A DNA stretch of 34,254 nucleotides from Mycobacterium sp. NAZ190054 (GTDB lineage: Bacteria; Actinomycetota; Actinomycetes; Mycobacteriales; Mycobacteriaceae), in NCBI RefSeq assembly GCF_001545925.1, contig NZ_LMVQ01000212.1, positions 1 to 34,254 of the forward strand. The letters run 5' to 3'. Both the position numbers and the translations under genes were made by a program. Shown here piece by piece: positions 6,798 to 15,571 of this stretch. Numbering within the stretch: position 1 is the stretch's first letter; every line of letters begins with the position of its first letter. Below the pieces are notes generated by a model that ran no database searches, had not been told where the DNA came from, and saw nothing but the letters and a program-made list of their open reading frames with translations.

Positions 6798-8399
6798 ATG
6801 AAGAAGCGGACTCTTGCCGCACTGGCTCCCGCCGCCGCGGTCGCGGGCATCGCGCTGCAGGACCTGCTCCAGAAGGAGCACGCCCTCCGTCACAATTTCC
6901 CGGTCATCGCCCGGATGAGGTACCTGCTGGAGTCGATCGGCCCGGAGTTGCGCCAGTACATCATCACCAGCAACGACGCCGAGCGCCCGTTCAGCCGTGA
7001 CCAGCGGCGCTGGGTGTACACCTCGGCGAAGAAGGAGAACAACTACTTCGCGTTCGGCACGGACAACGACACGGAGAACGCCGCCTACCCGATCATCAAG
7101 CAGGCGACGTTCTCCGACGTCGTGCCGGCCTCCCCGATCCATGGCCGCGACATCGAGGTTCCGGGCGCCAAGGTGCTCGGCGGCCCGCGCGGACGACGGC
7201 ACGCCTTCCGTCCGGCCTCGGTGGTCAACGTGTCGGCGATGTCGTTCGGCTCGTTGAGCCCGCAGGCCATCGAGGCACTCAACAAGGGCGCCAAGATCGC
7301 CGACTGCTGGCACAACACCGGTGAGGGCGGTCTGTCCGGCCACCACCGCCAGGGCGGCGACCTGGTGTTCCAGATCGGCACCGGCTACTTCGGCTGCCGC
7401 GACGAGCGCGGGAACTTCGACCTCGACCGGCTGGTCGACGTCGTGGCCTCCGCCCCGGTGCGTGCCATCGAGATCAAGCTCAGCCAGGGCGCCAAACCCG
7501 GCCTCGGGGGCCATCTTCCGGGCGCCAAGGTGAATGCGGAGATCGCCCGTATCCGGGGCGTCGAGCAGGGCAAGGACGTGGCGAGCCCGTCCCGGCACAC
7601 CGCGTTCCGCAACGTCGACGAGATGCTCGACGTCGTGGAGCGGATCGCCGATGCCACCGGGCTGCCCGTCGGCATCAAGTCGGCGGTGGGGGAGATGGGC
7701 TTCTGGGAGGCGCTGGCCGACCGGATGGCCGACGGCCAGCGCGGTGTGGACTTCATCGCGATCGACGGCGGTGAGGGCGGCACGGGTGCGGCACCGCTGG
7801 TGTTCGCCGACCACGTGTCGTTCCCGTTCCGGACGGGCTTCGCGATGGTGTACGGGCTGTTCGCGCAGAGAGGCATGTGCGACCGGGTGACGTGGATCGG
7901 ATCGGGCAAGCTCGGGTTGCCCGCCAACGCGATCGTGGCGTTCGCGCTCGGGGTCGACCTGATCAACGTGGCGCGGGAGCCGATGCTGGCGATCGGCTGC
8001 ATCCAGGCCCAGAAGTGCCACACCGATCGCTGCCCGACCGGCGTCGCCACGCAGAACGCGTGGCTGGCGCGGGGGCTGGATCCCGAGCAGAAGTCCCACC
8101 GGCTGGCCAACTACGTGCTGACCCTGCGGCGCGACCTGTTGAAGGTCTCGGAGGCGGCCGGGGTACGCCACCCGGCGATGTTGAGCCCGAACCACGTGGA
8201 GATCCTCGACGGTGACCGCGGGCACCGACCGCTCTGCGACGTGTACGGCTACCAGGACGGGTGGGGTGTCCCAGGTCCGCAGATCGTCGCCGAGATCGAC
8301 GCGTACATGCGCCGCTACGACGACCTGCCGGGCACGCACGACGTCGTCGAGCACGCGCCGCTGAAGGTGGCGGAGGAGCCGAATCAGGCGACGGAGTAG
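6798..8399 (+). CDS. FMN-binding glutamate synthase-family protein (GltB-like, no amidotransferase)
   Basis: This 533-residue protein has a hydrophobic N-terminus (residues 1-23) and then the FMN/glutamate-synthase central domain. Clear blocks include SFGSLSPQAIEALNKGA, HNTGEGGLSGHH, EIKLSQGAKPGLGGHLPG and IDGGEGGTGAAP. Cys401, Cys407 and Cys412 have the C-x5-C-x4-C spacing of the GltB [3Fe-4S] cluster, followed by PTGVATQ. The glutaminase (class II amidotransferase) and the C-terminal GXGXG domains of full GltB are missing, and no GltD-like partner is nearby. Members of this short family are widespread, and ammonia- or other-substrate use has been suggested. It is probably a flavin/Fe-S oxidoreductase whose true reaction is uncertain. 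Confidence 0.88.
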   Translation: MKKRTLAALAPAAAVAGIALQDLLQKEHALRHNFPVIARMRYLLESIGPELRQYIITSNDAERPFSRDQRRWVYTSAKKENNYFAFGTDNDTENAAYPIIKQATFSDVVPASPIHGRDIEVPGAKVLGGPRGRRHAFRPASVVNVSAMSFGSLSPQAIEALNKGAKIADCWHNTGEGGLSGHHRQGGDLVFQIGTGYFGCRDERGNFDLDRLVDVVASAPVRAIEIKLSQGAKPGLGGHLPGAKVNAEIARIRGVEQGKDVASPSRHTAFRNVDEMLDVVERIADATGLPVGIKSAVGEMGFWEALADRMADGQRGVDFIAIDGGEGGTGAAPLVFADHVSFPFRTGFAMVYGLFAQRGMCDRVTWIGSGKLGLPANAIVAFALGVDLINVAREPMLAIGCIQAQKCHTDRCPTGVATQNAWLARGLDPEQKSHRLANYVLTLRRDLLKVSEAAGVRHPAMLSPNHVEILDGDRGHRPLCDVYGYQDGWGVPGPQIVAEIDAYMRRYDDLPGTHDVVEHAPLKVAEEPNQATE

Positions 8400-8422
8400 C
8401 CGGGTTCAGCTCCGCCGGGTCG

Positions 8423-11400
8423 TCAGAAGTCCCTGTCGGCGCCTCCGGACTCGGTGACAGGCGTTCCCGAGAAGGCGTTGCCGGCCAGGTCCTTCGGCGT
8501 CGTCGACGGCGTCCACACCATCGTCCCGCTGCCCAACGCGATGTTGCGGCCGGCGCCGAGGAAGACGGAATCGTAGGTGCCGAGCACGATCGTGATCGTG
8601 CTGCCGCTCATCGTCATCGTCGAGGGGCTGCCGGACGCGCCGAACGTGATCGTGCCGCCGAGCAACCCGGTGACGTAATCGCCGCGGCCGAGGTCGACCG
8701 TGCCCAGGGGCAGCAATGTGCTGTTCGCCGAGTCGTACACCTGGAGGGTGTCGTTGCCGCCCAGGAGGCCCAGCAGGATGTTGCCGTCGTAGACCCGGAC
8801 GGCGACGTTCCGGGACGTGCCGTCCCAGCCGGCCAGGATCGAGGCCGGGTCGATCGGCTCGCTGAAGGTGTACGTGATGCTGTCGCCCTGCTGTAGCAGG
8901 CCGCTGGTACCGCCGCCGTTGGTGGTCTGGATCCCGAGTGCGTTCGGCGCGACGTTGTCGACGACGGTGATGCTGACGGTGGCGATATTGCTGTCCGCCG
9001 CACCGTCGTTGAGTTTGTAGGTGAAGGCGTCGACACCGTGGTAGTCGGTGTTCGGGGTGTAGGTGAAGGTGCCGTCGGCGTTGAGGGTCACGGTGCCGTG
9101 GGCGGGACCGGTGACCACCGTGGCGGACAGTGCGGTCTTGGCGTTGTCGACGTCGGTGTCGTTGGTCACGACGGTGCCGTTGAGCGGAGTGCCCTGATTG
9201 GTGGTGTAGCTGTCGTTGCCGGCGACGGGTGCGTCGTTGACGGCGTTGATCGTGACGTGGGCGGTGGCGGTGTTGCCGGTGGTGGCGCCGTCGCTGACCG
9301 CGTAGGTGAAGGTGTCGGTGCCGTGGTAGTCGGTGTTCGGGGTGTAGGTGAAGGTGCCGTCGGCGTTGAGGCTCACCGTGCCGTGGGCCGGGCCGGCGAC
9401 CAGGGTGGCTTCGAGGGTGTCGCCGTCGACATCGGTGTCGTTGGACAGCACGTTCCCGGTGGTCAGTGCGGTGTCTTCGTCGGTGGTGAAGGTGTCGTCG
9501 GCGGCGACGGGGGCATTGTTGACCGGGCTGATCGTGATGCTCACGGTGGCAACGGAACTCGTGGTGGTGCCGTCGGTGACCGTGTAGGTGAAGGTGTCGG
9601 TGCCGTGGTAGTTGCTGTTCGGGGTGTAGGTGAAGGAGCCGTTCGCGTTGAGGGTCAGGGTGCCGCGAGTGGGCCCGCTGACCAGCGTCGCCGTCAGGGT
9701 ATCGCGGTCGACGTCGGTGTCGTTGGCCAGCACATTGCCCGCCAGTGGGGTGTCTTCGTTGATGGTGTAGCTGTCGTCGACGGCGACGGGTGCGTCGTTG
9801 ACGGCAGCGATGGCGATGCTGACGATCGCGGTCCTGCTGTCGAGGACGCCGTCGCTGAGCGTGTAGGTGAAGACGTCGGTGCCGCGGTAATCGGCATCGG
9901 GAGTGTACACGAACGACCCGTCGGCATTGAGGGTGAGGGTGCCGTGGGCAGGTCCGGTGACCACGGTCGCGGTGAGCGGGTTGCCGTCGGCGTCGGTGTC
10001 GTTGGTCAGGACGTTGCCGGTCAACGGGGTGTCTTCGTCGGTGGTGTAGCCGTCGTTGACCGCGACCGGTGCGTCGTTGACCGGGTTGATCGTGATGCTC
10101 ACGGTGGCAACCGAACTCGTGGTGGTGCCGTCGCTGACTTCGTAGGTGAAAATGTCGGTGCCGTGGTAGTCGGTGTTCGGGGTGTAGGTGAAGGTGCCGT
10201 CGGCGTTGAGGGTCAACGTGCCCCTGCCGGGTCCGGTGACCACCGTTGCGGTGAGCGGGTTGCCGTCGGCGTCGGTGTCGTTGGTCTGGACGTTGCCGGT
10301 CAGCTGGGCGTCTTCGTCGGTGGTGTAGGCATCGCCCGCGGCGACCGGTGCGTCGTTGACCGGGTCGACGGTGATGCTCACCGTGGCGGTGCTGCTGGCG
10401 GTCGTGCCGTCACCGGCCGTGTAGGTGAAGCTGTCGGTGCCGTGGTAGTCGGTGTTCGGGGTGTAGGTGAAGGTGCCGTCGGCGTTGAGGATCAGGGTGC
10501 CGTGGGCGGGTCCGGTGACCACCGTTGCGGTGAGCGGGTTGCCGTCGGCGTCGGTGTCGTTGGTCAGCACGTTGCCGGTCAGCTGGGTGTCTTCGTCGGT
10601 GGTGTGGCTGTCGTTGACCGCGACCGGTGCGTCGTTGACCGGGTTGATCGTGATGCTCACGGTGGCAACCGAACTCGTGGTGGTGCCGTCGCTGACTTCG
10701 TAGGTGAAGCTGTCGGTGCCGTGGTAGTCGGTGTTCGGGGTGTAGGTGAAGGTGCCGTCGGGGTTGAGGATCAGCGTGCCGTTGCCGGGCCCGGCGACCA
10801 CTGTCGCTTCGAGCGTGTCCCGGTCGGCGTCGGTGTCGTTGGTCAGCACGTTGCCGGTCAGCTGGGTGTCTTCGTTCGTGGTGACCGAGTCGTGATTCGC
10901 CACCGGGGCGTCGTTGACGGCGGTCACCGCGATCGTCACCAGCGCCGTGTTACCGACCGAGGACGCGTCCGCAATGCGGTAGGTGAAGCTGTCGACACCG
11001 TGGTAGTCGGCGTGCGGGGTGTAGGTGAAGCTGCCGTCGGCGTTGAGGATCAGCGTTCCGTGTGCCGGTCCGGTGATCACCGCCGCGGTCGGCGCGTCAC
11101 CGTCGACGTCCCCGTCATTGGACAGCACGTTGCCGGTGAGGGCGCTGTCCTCGGCAACGGTGTACGAATCGTTGTCGGCGACAGGGAGATCGTTGACCGC
11201 ATTGATCGTGAAGCTGACGGTGGCGACGTTGCTGGTGGTGGTGCTGTCGGTGACCGTGTAGGTGAAGGTGTCGGTGCCGTGGTAGTCGGCGTTCGGGGTG
11301 TAGGTGAAGCTGCCGTCGGCGTTCAGCGTCAGGGTTCCGTTGGCGGGACCCTCGACGAGCGAAACCGTCAGCGGATCACCGTCCACGTCACCGTCGTTGG

Positions 11401-14400
11401 CCAGGACTCCACCGCTGAGAATGTGATCCTCGTCGAAGGCGAACGAGTCGTCGCCGGCGACGGGGGTGTCGTTGACCGGGTTGATCGTGATGCTCACGGT
11501 GGCAACCGAACTGGTGGCGGTGCCGTCGCCGACCGTGTAGGTGAAGCTGTCGGTGCCGTGGTGGTCGGTGTGCGGGGTGTAGGTGAAGGTGCCGTCGGCG
11601 TTGAGGGTCACGGTGCCGTGGGTGGGCGCGTCGACGAGCGTGGCGGTCAGCGTGTCGCCGTCGATATCGGCGTCGTTGGTCAGGACGTTGCCGGTCAGGA
11701 CGGCGTCCTCGTCGATGGTGAAGGCATCACCGACGGCGACGGGGACGTCGTTGACCTGGCTGACGATGATGCTGACCGTCGCCGCGCTGCTGAGGGCCGC
11801 GCCGTCGCCGGCGGTGTAGGTGAAGCTGTCGATGCCGTGGTGGTCGGCGTGCGGGGTGTAGGTGAAGCTACCGTCGCCGTTGAGGATCAGGGTGCCGTGG
11901 GCGGGTCCGCTGACCAGGATGGCGGTCAGCGTGTCGCCGTCGATGTCGGTGTCGTTGGTCAGGACGTTGCCGGTCAGGACGGCGTCCTCGACGGTGGCGA
12001 ACGAATCACCCACCGCGACAGGCGCATTGTTGACCGGCGTGACCGTGATCCGGACCGTGGCCGTTGCGCTGGTGCTGGTGCCGTCGCTGACGATGTAGGC
12101 GAACGAATCCGTGCCGTGGTAGTTCGCCGCCGGGGTATAGACGAACGTTCCGTCTTGATTGAGCACCAGCGCACCGTTCGTGGGCGCGCTGACCAGTGAC
12201 ACGGTGAGTGAATCTCCGTCGCTGTCATCGTCATTCGACAGCACATTGCCGGTGAGGACACCGTCCTCGACGGTGGTGTACGCGTCGTCGGTGGCGACCG
12301 GTGCGCCGTTGACCGGCGCCACCACGATGACCACCACCGCCGGTGCGCTGCTGACCGAGCCGTCGGATGCGGTGTAGGTGAACCAGTCCACTCCGTTGAA
12401 ATGCGTTGTCGGTGTGTAGCTGAAGCTGCCGTCGGCGTTGAGGAGCACGGTGCCGTTCGTCGGACCCTGCACCAACGAAGCCGTCAGTGACCCGGAGTCC
12501 GCGTCCCTGTCGTTGGTCAGCACGTTGCCGGTCAGGACGGCGCCTTCGTCGACGCCGTAGACGTCGTCGCCGGCGACGGGGGTGTCGTTCACCGGGTTGA
12601 TCGTGATGTGCACGGTCGCGATGTTGCTGATGCCGGTGCCGTCGGAGACGGTGTAGGTGAAGCTGTCGGTGCCGTGATAGTCGGTGACGGGGGTGTAGGT
12701 GAACGAACCGTTCGCGTGGAGGACGAGGACGCCGTGGCTCGGGCCGGATGACACTGCGGCCGTGACGGTGTCGCGGTCGGCATCGGTGTCGTTGAACACC
12801 ACCGAGCCGGCCAGGATGGCGTCCTCGTTCATCGCGAACGCGTCGTCGTGGGCGACGGGGAGGTTGTTGACCGGGGTGACGGTGATCTCGACGACCGCGG
12901 GGGCGCTGGAGATGGTGCCGTCGGAGACGGTGAACACGAACCGGTCCGTACCGCTGTACCGGTCGTCGGGGGTGTAGGTGAACGTCCCGTCCGGCCGCAG
13001 CGTCAGCGTGCCGTGGTGCGGGCCGGCGACGACGGTGGTGACGAGGGTGTCTGCGTCGACGTCGCTGACGGTCACGGTGCCGGTGTAGGTGGTGTCTTCG
13101 TCGACGACGAACGATCCGTCATGCGCGACGGGGGCGTCATTGACCGGGGCGATCGTGATGGTGGCGGTGGCGGTGCCTCCGGCGGTGCCGTCGCCGACGG
13201 TGTAGGTGAAGGAGTCTGTGCCGTTGTAGTGGGCGAACGGCGTGAACGAGAACGTCCCGTCCGGATTCAGGGTGAGGTTGCCGTGGGCAGGCCCCGACGA
13301 CAGCGACACGGTGAGCGGATCGGAGTCCGCGTCGGTGTCGTTCAGCAGCACCGACCCGGTCAGGATGCCGTCCTCGTTGATCGCGAAGGCGTCGTCGCGG
13401 GCCACCGGCGCGTCGTTGACCGCAGCGACCGTGATCGTCACGAGGGTCGGCGCGCTGGTCAGCGATCCGTCCGACGCGACGTAGGAGAAGCCGTCGATCC
13501 CGTTGAAGTCGGCGTGCGGCGTATAGGTGAACGAGCCGTCGGCATTGAACTGGACGTCACCGTGGCTCGCAGCCACCAGCAGCGCCGCACTGAGGGCCGA
13601 GCCTTCCCGGTCGCTGTCGTTGTCCAAAACGTTTCCGCTGAACGGCGAATCCTCGTTTGTCGCATAGGAGTCGTCGACGGCGAGCGGAGCCTGATTGACG
13701 GGGGTGACGGTGATCGTGACGGTGGCGGTCGAGCTGAACGTGAGATTCGATGCGGTGTAGGTGAATTCGTCGATGCCGCTCCAGTCGGGGTCCGGCGTGT
13801 AGCGGAACACGCCGTTCGGCGCCAACGTCACGGTCCCGTTCGACGGTCCGGAAACGAGTGTGGCGGTGAGGTTTTGGTGGGCCGGATCGCTGTCGTTGGC
13901 CAGAACGTTGCCCACCACGGCGTCGTTCTCGGCGGTCGCGTAGGAGTCGTTGTTGACCACCGGCGGGACGGCCGGGGTGATGACGTTGAGCGTGATCTTC
14001 GCCGTATCGGTGTGTCCCGCGTGCGGGCGCAGGAAGCCGAACAGTCCGTGAAAGTGGAATCGGCTGCGCGCGTCGCTGGCGGTGACGAGGAACTCGTCGG
14101 TGCCGGTGAAGCCCGGATCGGGGGTATAGGTGAACGTGCCGGTCGACTGGTCGACGGTGACGGTTCCGTGCTTCGGGCCGCCGGGCACACCGCGGGTCGG
14201 CACGAAGTAGGTGATGACGTCTTCTTCATAGTCGTAACCGTTGAAGGAGATCGGGCCACTCGTCTCGCCGGGGCCCAGCACCAGTGTCGTCTCCTGCGAC
14301 CGGACGTCGGGGGTGCGGTTGAAGAAGGTGCGCTGGATCTGGCGGTGGATCCATCCCAGCACCACCCACAGAAGCGGGGGTTGTGCCGGCGCGATCGGAC

Positions 14401-15193
14401 CCGGCGCGAGCAGCGGTGCCATCAGCGAGGAGACGAACGCCTGTACGGGAGCGGGCTCGGTGTCCGCAGCGGCCACCGACGAAGCGGCTGCCACCGACGA
14501 AGCCTCTGTCACCGGCGGCGGAGATTCGTCGGTGAGGTCTGCTTGAACGATGTTGTCGCCGAGGTCTTCTCCGACTTCGTCCCGCGTCGTCGGCTCCTGG
14601 TCGACCGGTGTGGGGGACTGGTCCGAGGTCGTCGCGTCGGTGTCTTCGTCCGGCTCGGTGAGCGGCGCAGTCTCCGCCGACGAGCTGCCTCCGGAGGACT
14701 CGGCTGCGCGCTGCGGCATGGGCTCCTGTTCGGGAGCCTCCGCTGCTGCCTCGTCGACCGGCGGGTCCGCCACCACCTCGGGCTCGTCGACCGTGACGGA
14801 GTCGTCGAGCTCTGTTTCGGTGGCCTCCTCCGCGGAGTCCTGATCGTCGACGTCCGAGTCCTGGTCGTCGACGTCGGAGTCCTGATCGGTCGCCTGTGAG
14901 GTCGCCGACTCACTCGGTGAGTCCTCGGATGGTGAACCGGTGTCGGCGTGCGCCACCCCGAGCCCGTGACCGGTGGTCACCGCCGCACCGACACCGAGGG
15001 CCACGGCCAGCACGCCGACTCGACCGATGTACTTCGCGTAGGTCCCCACAGTCAGTGGAGGAACGGTCGAGGCAGGGGGTTCCCCGTCCACGCGGAAGCT
15101 CGGATAGGTCGCCTGGGCGTTGCTGGAATCCTTGCGCTTCTGGTGACGCGGTTTGCTCGACACGACATGGCGACGATGCAATCCAGGGCCCAT
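8423..15193 (-). CDS. Giant Ig-like/VCBS tandem-repeat surface protein
   Basis: This protein has about 2,256 residues. The ATG at 15193 is chosen because GGAGTGGGACC precedes it; the frame remains open to 15280. Residues about 1-80 hold a basic leader and then an export signal (KYIGRVGVLAVALGVGAAV...AHA|DT). An acidic Ser/Glu/Asp/Pro-rich stretch follows with DQDSDVDD units. A divergent first domain precedes 18 tandem cadherin/VCBS-like (Big_9, 'tandem-95') repeats from about 411 to 2085. Each is about 93 aa with a DDSYTTDEDT start, NVLTNDTDADGD, LNADGTFTYTP, YHGTDSFTYTVSDGT and an ITINPVNDAPVA end. The last ~170 residues form a different beta-rich domain (DSITYTFSEPIDPASILAGW). There is no LPXTG and no RTX nonapeptide. 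A cell-surface or secreted adhesin with Ca-dependent stiffening is the likely role, by analogy. Confidence 0.9.
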   Translation of the reverse strand: MGPGLHRRHVVSSKPRHQKRKDSSNAQATYPSFRVDGEPPASTVPPLTVGTYAKYIGRVGVLAVALGVGAAVTTGHGLGVAHADTGSPSEDSPSESATSQATDQDSDVDDQDSDVDDQDSAEEATETELDDSVTVDEPEVVADPPVDEAAAEAPEQEPMPQRAAESSGGSSSAETAPLTEPDEDTDATTSDQSPTPVDQEPTTRDEVGEDLGDNIVQADLTDESPPPVTEASSVAAASSVAAADTEPAPVQAFVSSLMAPLLAPGPIAPAQPPLLWVVLGWIHRQIQRTFFNRTPDVRSQETTLVLGPGETSGPISFNGYDYEEDVITYFVPTRGVPGGPKHGTVTVDQSTGTFTYTPDPGFTGTDEFLVTASDARSRFHFHGLFGFLRPHAGHTDTAKITLNVITPAVPPVVNNDSYATAENDAVVGNVLANDSDPAHQNLTATLVSGPSNGTVTLAPNGVFRYTPDPDWSGIDEFTYTASNLTFSSTATVTITVTPVNQAPLAVDDSYATNEDSPFSGNVLDNDSDREGSALSAALLVAASHGDVQFNADGSFTYTPHADFNGIDGFSYVASDGSLTSAPTLVTITVAAVNDAPVARDDAFAINEDGILTGSVLLNDTDADSDPLTVSLSSGPAHGNLTLNPDGTFSFTPFAHYNGTDSFTYTVGDGTAGGTATATITIAPVNDAPVAHDGSFVVDEDTTYTGTVTVSDVDADTLVTTVVAGPHHGTLTLRPDGTFTYTPDDRYSGTDRFVFTVSDGTISSAPAVVEITVTPVNNLPVAHDDAFAMNEDAILAGSVVFNDTDADRDTVTAAVSSGPSHGVLVLHANGSFTYTPVTDYHGTDSFTYTVSDGTGISNIATVHITINPVNDTPVAGDDVYGVDEGAVLTGNVLTNDRDADSGSLTASLVQGPTNGTVLLNADGSFSYTPTTHFNGVDWFTYTASDGSVSSAPAVVVIVVAPVNGAPVATDDAYTTVEDGVLTGNVLSNDDDSDGDSLTVSLVSAPTNGALVLNQDGTFVYTPAANYHGTDSFAYIVSDGTSTSATATVRITVTPVNNAPVAVGDSFATVEDAVLTGNVLTNDTDIDGDTLTAILVSGPAHGTLILNGDGSFTYTPHADHHGIDSFTYTAGDGAALSSAATVSIIVSQVNDVPVAVGDAFTIDEDAVLTGNVLTNDADIDGDTLTATLVDAPTHGTVTLNADGTFTYTPHTDHHGTDSFTYTVGDGTATSSVATVSITINPVNDTPVAGDDSFAFDEDHILSGGVLANDGDVDGDPLTVSLVEGPANGTLTLNADGSFTYTPNADYHGTDTFTYTVTDSTTTSNVATVSFTINAVNDLPVADNDSYTVAEDSALTGNVLSNDGDVDGDAPTAAVITGPAHGTLILNADGSFTYTPHADYHGVDSFTYRIADASSVGNTALVTIAVTAVNDAPVANHDSVTTNEDTQLTGNVLTNDTDADRDTLEATVVAGPGNGTLILNPDGTFTYTPNTDYHGTDSFTYEVSDGTTTSSVATVSITINPVNDAPVAVNDSHTTDEDTQLTGNVLTNDTDADGNPLTATVVTGPAHGTLILNADGTFTYTPNTDYHGTDSFTYTAGDGTTASSTATVSITVDPVNDAPVAAGDAYTTDEDAQLTGNVQTNDTDADGNPLTATVVTGPGRGTLTLNADGTFTYTPNTDYHGTDIFTYEVSDGTTTSSVATVSITINPVNDAPVAVNDGYTTDEDTPLTGNVLTNDTDADGNPLTATVVTGPAHGTLTLNADGSFVYTPDADYRGTDVFTYTLSDGVLDSRTAIVSIAIAAVNDAPVAVDDSYTINEDTPLAGNVLANDTDVDRDTLTATLVSGPTRGTLTLNANGSFTYTPNSNYHGTDTFTYTVTDGTTTSSVATVSITISPVNNAPVAADDTFTTDEDTALTTGNVLSNDTDVDGDTLEATLVAGPAHGTVSLNADGTFTYTPNTDYHGTDTFTYAVSDGATTGNTATAHVTINAVNDAPVAGNDSYTTNQGTPLNGTVVTNDTDVDNAKTALSATVVTGPAHGTVTLNADGTFTYTPNTDYHGVDAFTYKLNDGAADSNIATVSITVVDNVAPNALGIQTTNGGGTSGLLQQGDSITYTFSEPIDPASILAGWDGTSRNVAVRVYDGNILLGLLGGNDTLQVYDSANSTLLPLGTVDLGRGDYVTGLLGGTITFGASGSPSTMTMSGSTITIVLGTYDSVFLGAGRNIALGSGTMVWTPSTTPKDLAGNAFSGTPVTESGGADRDF
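8940..13961 (-). repeat. 18 tandem 279-bp coding repeats
   Basis: The DNA encoding the Ig-like array repeats with a 279-bp period. For example, the same GTAGTCGGTGTTCGG word recurs at 10166, 10445 and 10724, exactly 279 bp apart. The two C-terminal units are longer by one and two codons. Units 12-15 (roughly 9,900-11,000) are the most alike, which suggests recent duplication or gene conversion. Units nearest the N-terminus are the most diverged. Confidence 0.88.
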
Positions 15194-15413
15194 GGTCCCA
15201 CTCCAACCCCTCAGGCCCAGTTGGGGCCGCCCCGCGGCTCGCCACATGCCCACGGCGTGCCTAGCCGTGCAAGCATGCAACCAGCAAAATTTGACAATGG
15301 AGACAATAAAGCCTCAGAGCGGTCTTTGAAAGCGAAACGGTACAAGTTGAGCTAGCGGGACAGCGCAACGGCCGCCCACGGTCGTGCTCAGGACGGTGTA
15401 AAAGGAGCAAATA

Positions 15414-15429
15414 GGTTACCGGGGTAACC
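15414..15429. promoter_or_regulatory. Inverted repeat, possible operator
   Basis: GGTTACC, two bases, GGTAACC: 7-bp perfect arms about 220 bp upstream of the giant repeat gene. It is the only such symmetric site in the region. The binding protein is unknown. Confidence 0.35.
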
Positions 15430-15512
15430 ATATTGAGCTACCGAGCCGAAGCCGCCGTCAGCAATGCCGCGAAGGCATGCAATGCAGGTGTGACGACGGC
15501 AATTCGGTGACG

Positions 15513-15535
15513 CGCTGGTCGCTCAGCGAACAGCG
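15513..15535 (-). terminator. Hairpin downstream of the HadAB-type gene
   Basis: An inverted repeat with 11-bp arms (one mismatch) around a single central base lies 36 bp after the stop of the dehydratase gene. There is no U-tract. It probably ends that transcript and separates it from the giant repeat gene downstream. Confidence 0.4.
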
Positions 15536-15571
15536 ATGGCAGACAAGGTTGCTGCTTTCCACCACCTGCGC

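Larger units (their letters stand above)
15194..15571. other. 378-bp intergenic region upstream of the repeat protein
   Basis: No convincing gene is seen. The part near 15280-15350 is unusually A+T-rich for this DNA and is the likely promoter region of the giant repeat gene, though no clear -35/-10 pair stands out. It also holds an inverted repeat at 15414-15429 and a hairpin at 15513-15535, described separately. Confidence 0.6.

Noticed and set aside
6504..8354. A 616-codon minus-strand frame opposite the GltB-like gene
   Set aside because: Antisense shadow in high-GC DNA without any protein family signature.
9038..12199. A 1,053-codon open frame on the plus strand opposite the giant repeat gene
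   Set aside because: It is a shadow of the 279-bp repeats: the period is a multiple of three, so a frame open in one unit is open in all. Its translation is low-complexity Gly/Val/Asp/Arg with no recognisable domain, while the minus frame encodes clear Ig-like repeats with a signal peptide.
8940..13961. The regular 279-bp spacing considered as a CRISPR-like or satellite array
   Set aside because: The repeats are translated, keep frame and encode a known Ig-like fold; there are no short spacers between identical repeats.
12848..14899. A 683-codon plus-strand open frame opposite the N-terminal part of the same gene
   Set aside because: Same cause: high GC and repeats. The composition is Arg/Gly/Val-rich and no ribosome site or family match is seen.
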